Shown piece after piece: positions 62,844-64,000 of a stretch of DNA of 64,000 nt. Source of the DNA: Bacteroidetes bacterium GWF2_41_31 (GTDB lineage Bacteria; Bacteroidota; Bacteroidia; Bacteroidales; F082); the NCBI GenBank assembly GCA_001769215.1, contig MEOL01000003.1, forward strand, positions 95,224 to 159,223, read 5' to 3'. The notes beneath the pieces are model-generated. The model searched no databases and was not told the origin of the DNA. It saw only the letters and a list, made by a program, of their open reading frames with translations. Each line of letters begins with the position of its first letter. The first letter of the stretch is position 1. A program made the position numbers and the translations under genes.

Positions 62844-63587
62844 ATGGCATTTATCAATTCATTTGAAAAAGAAGGCAATACCCTGTTTAAACACCGGGGA
62901 CAAATTCCTGTAATTTTATTTTTGATGGCAATCCCGGTGGTATATGTTACACATCCACAGATGAGGATGCAAACCCTAACCATCGTTTCGTGGGTGGCTA
63001 TTGCACTGAGTGTACTAGGATTTGTCATCCGTGCCATTTCCATCGCAACCACTCCAAAGGGGACATCAGGCCGCAATACAAAAGAAGGCCAGGTGGCCGA
63101 ATCGCTTAACACCACAGGCATTTATTCGGTTGTGCGACATCCGTTGTACCTGGGCAATTATTTTATGTGGATTGGTATTGTACTGTTTACATTTAATTGG
63201 TGGTTTGTGATCACCGTGAGTCTGGCTTTCTGGTTGTACTACGAACGGATTATGTTTGCCGAAGAGCGTTTCCTTGAACGTAAATTTGGTAACTCCTATA
63301 TGAATTGGGCCAACAAAACCCCGGCCTTTATTCCTTGTTTGAGAAAGTACAAAAAGAACACCGTGCCATTTTCATTTAAAAGTGTGCTACGCCGTGAGTA
63401 TTCAGGAATTTTGGCTACGGTATTAGGCTTTGTGTTTATTGCTGACTTAAGATCGTTTTTTAAGGCAGGAACTGTTGAACTGGAAACTACAGGCCATATA
63501 GTTTTACTTGCAGCCATGTTTCTTGCACTGATTCTGCGCTCTATCAAGCACTATACAAAATTGCTCAGCGAAGAAGGAAGATCTTAG
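62844..63587 (+). CDS. Isoprenylcysteine carboxyl methyltransferase (ICMT)-like membrane protein
   Basis: A 247-aa inner-membrane protein with about six hydrophobic segments. The ICMT/PEMT signature is present: TTGIYSVVRHPLYLGNYFMWIG near residues 91-112 (given by its key residues Arg-His-Pro and Tyr-Leu-Gly-Asn) and YYERIMFAEERFLERKFG near 134-151 with the conserved Glu-Glu. These motifs bind SAM and place it in the isoprenylcysteine methyltransferase-like/phospholipid N-methyltransferase superfamily. Bacterial members methylate unknown membrane-associated substrates. The C-terminal 90 residues, with two further membrane segments, are not typical of short members. Confidence 0.85.
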   Translation: MAFINSFEKEGNTLFKHRGQIPVILFLMAIPVVYVTHPQMRMQTLTIVSWVAIALSVLGFVIRAISIATTPKGTSGRNTKEGQVAESLNTTGIYSVVRHPLYLGNYFMWIGIVLFTFNWWFVITVSLAFWLYYERIMFAEERFLERKFGNSYMNWANKTPAFIPCLRKYKKNTVPFSFKSVLRREYSGILATVLGFVFIADLRSFFKAGTVELETTGHIVLLAAMFLALILRSIKHYTKLLSEEGRS

Positions 63588-64000
63588 TTCAGTGTTTTAA
63601 AGAGTTTTATTGCAGCTGGCTAAAACCAAGCTGCAAGGAATGGATTCAATAGGAACTTATTGTCGCAGCTGGCTAAAGCCGAGCTGCAAGGGATGGAATC
63701 TATTGAGTTTTCTTCATATAAAATGAACGTGTTAAATTGACATCCATTGCAGTCTGGTTTTAGCCGACTGCCCTTCAAGTAGAATTCTTACTTAACCTCC
63801 ATATTATTATTACCATATAGATATTAGTCCCAATTTTTGCCTTATTTCAATATTGAAGTGTTGCTATAGCAGAAGGAACTTTTTGTAGCAGCTGGCTAAA
63901 ATCAGGCTGCAAGGGATTGATTCTAAGGAGTTTTATTCATCTACAATGAATGTCTTAATGGACATCCATTGCAGTCTGGCTTTAGCCGACTGCCCTACAT
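63588..64000. repeat. REP/BIME-like array of five hairpins
   Basis: No gene in the last 413 bp. Five 23-bp hairpin units lie at 63612-63634, 63665-63687, 63749-63771, 63888-63910 and 63971-63993. Three have the arms GCAGCT/AGCTGC (or GGCTGC) around GGCTAAAGCC-like cores. Two have GCAGTC/GACTGC around GGCTTTAGCC, so the arms co-vary while the loop and GGC/GCC core are kept. Units at 63665 and 63749, and at 63888 and 63971, are head-to-head pairs 62 and 61 bp apart, giving two direct copies of a composite of about 110 bp. The array reaches the window edge and may continue. Confidence 0.85.

Noticed and set aside
63588..64000. Repeats at the right edge as a CRISPR array
   Set aside because: Units are internal hairpins with alternating orientation and irregular spacing, there are no uniform unique spacers, and no cas genes are present.

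Overview
The window comes from a member of the Bacteroidota. Three signs support this. Six secreted proteins end in a type IX secretion (T9SS, 'type A') C-terminal sorting domain. Many start sites are preceded by the phylum's primary-sigma promoter (-7 element TAnnTTTG, usually with a TTTG-like -33 element) and no clear Shine-Dalgarno sequence. The gene set is also typical: a flexirubin/aryl-polyene-type tyrosine ammonia-lyase cassette, TPR histidine kinases, LolD/MacB-like ATPases and a DUF2795 protein. The order cannot be fixed from sequence alone; a Bacteroidales/Marinilabiliales-like lineage is a reasonable guess.

Layout. 0-11 kb: a truncated unknown gene, a YbdG-type MscS channel and a class I PPK2 (+). 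These face a nicotinamide-riboside-kinase-like gene and a beta-helix lipoprotein (-). Next come an outer-membrane barrel protein, a TRIC/UPF0126 channel, a sugar nucleotidyltransferase, a gamma-carbonic anhydrase with L-aspartate oxidase (nadB), and an Fsr-like MFS exporter. 11-19 kb: a central-carbon block with sucA-sucB (2-oxoglutarate dehydrogenase E1/E2) and a tiny 2[4Fe-4S] ferredoxin on the minus strand, divergent from korA-korB (2-oxoglutarate:ferredoxin oxidoreductase). Both routes from 2-oxoglutarate to succinyl-CoA sit side by side, and sucC lies 40 kb further on. 19-33 kb: a lipoprotein, dnaK, two large T9SS cargo proteins (1654 and 553 aa), an unknown secreted protein, a methyltransferase, an ABC ATPase, a PduO-type cobalamin adenosyltransferase and a DUF2795 protein.

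33.4-40.6 kb (all minus): a compact pigment/aryl-lipid cassette, transcribed as PlsC-like acyltransferase, tyrosine ammonia-lyase, KR (FabG-like), KS (FabF-like), ACP, LpxL/HtrB-like acyltransferase and O-methyltransferase. Most junctions overlap or nearly touch. 40.8-43.2 kb: a bleomycin-hydrolase-like C1 peptidase and an EEP-family phosphodiesterase. 43.4-53.3 kb: an ECF sigma factor, a membrane TPR protein with an anti-sigma-like N-terminus, and four T9SS cargo genes in a row. 53.3-53.7 kb: a palindrome-rich spacer and tRNA-Pro(UGG). 53.8-64 kb: a response regulator with a TPR histidine kinase, a CFA-synthase-like methyltransferase, sucC, a LolD-like ATPase, an 897-aa protein built of about 13 TPR-like repeats, a small partner protein, an ICMT-like membrane methyltransferase, and at the right edge a cluster of five REP/BIME-like hairpins.

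No phage, insertion sequence, CRISPR array or rRNA is visible. The stretches most worth following up are the compact TAL cassette, the sigma/TPR/T9SS-cargo island, three interlocked inverted repeats upstream of the TRIC gene, and the REP-like array.
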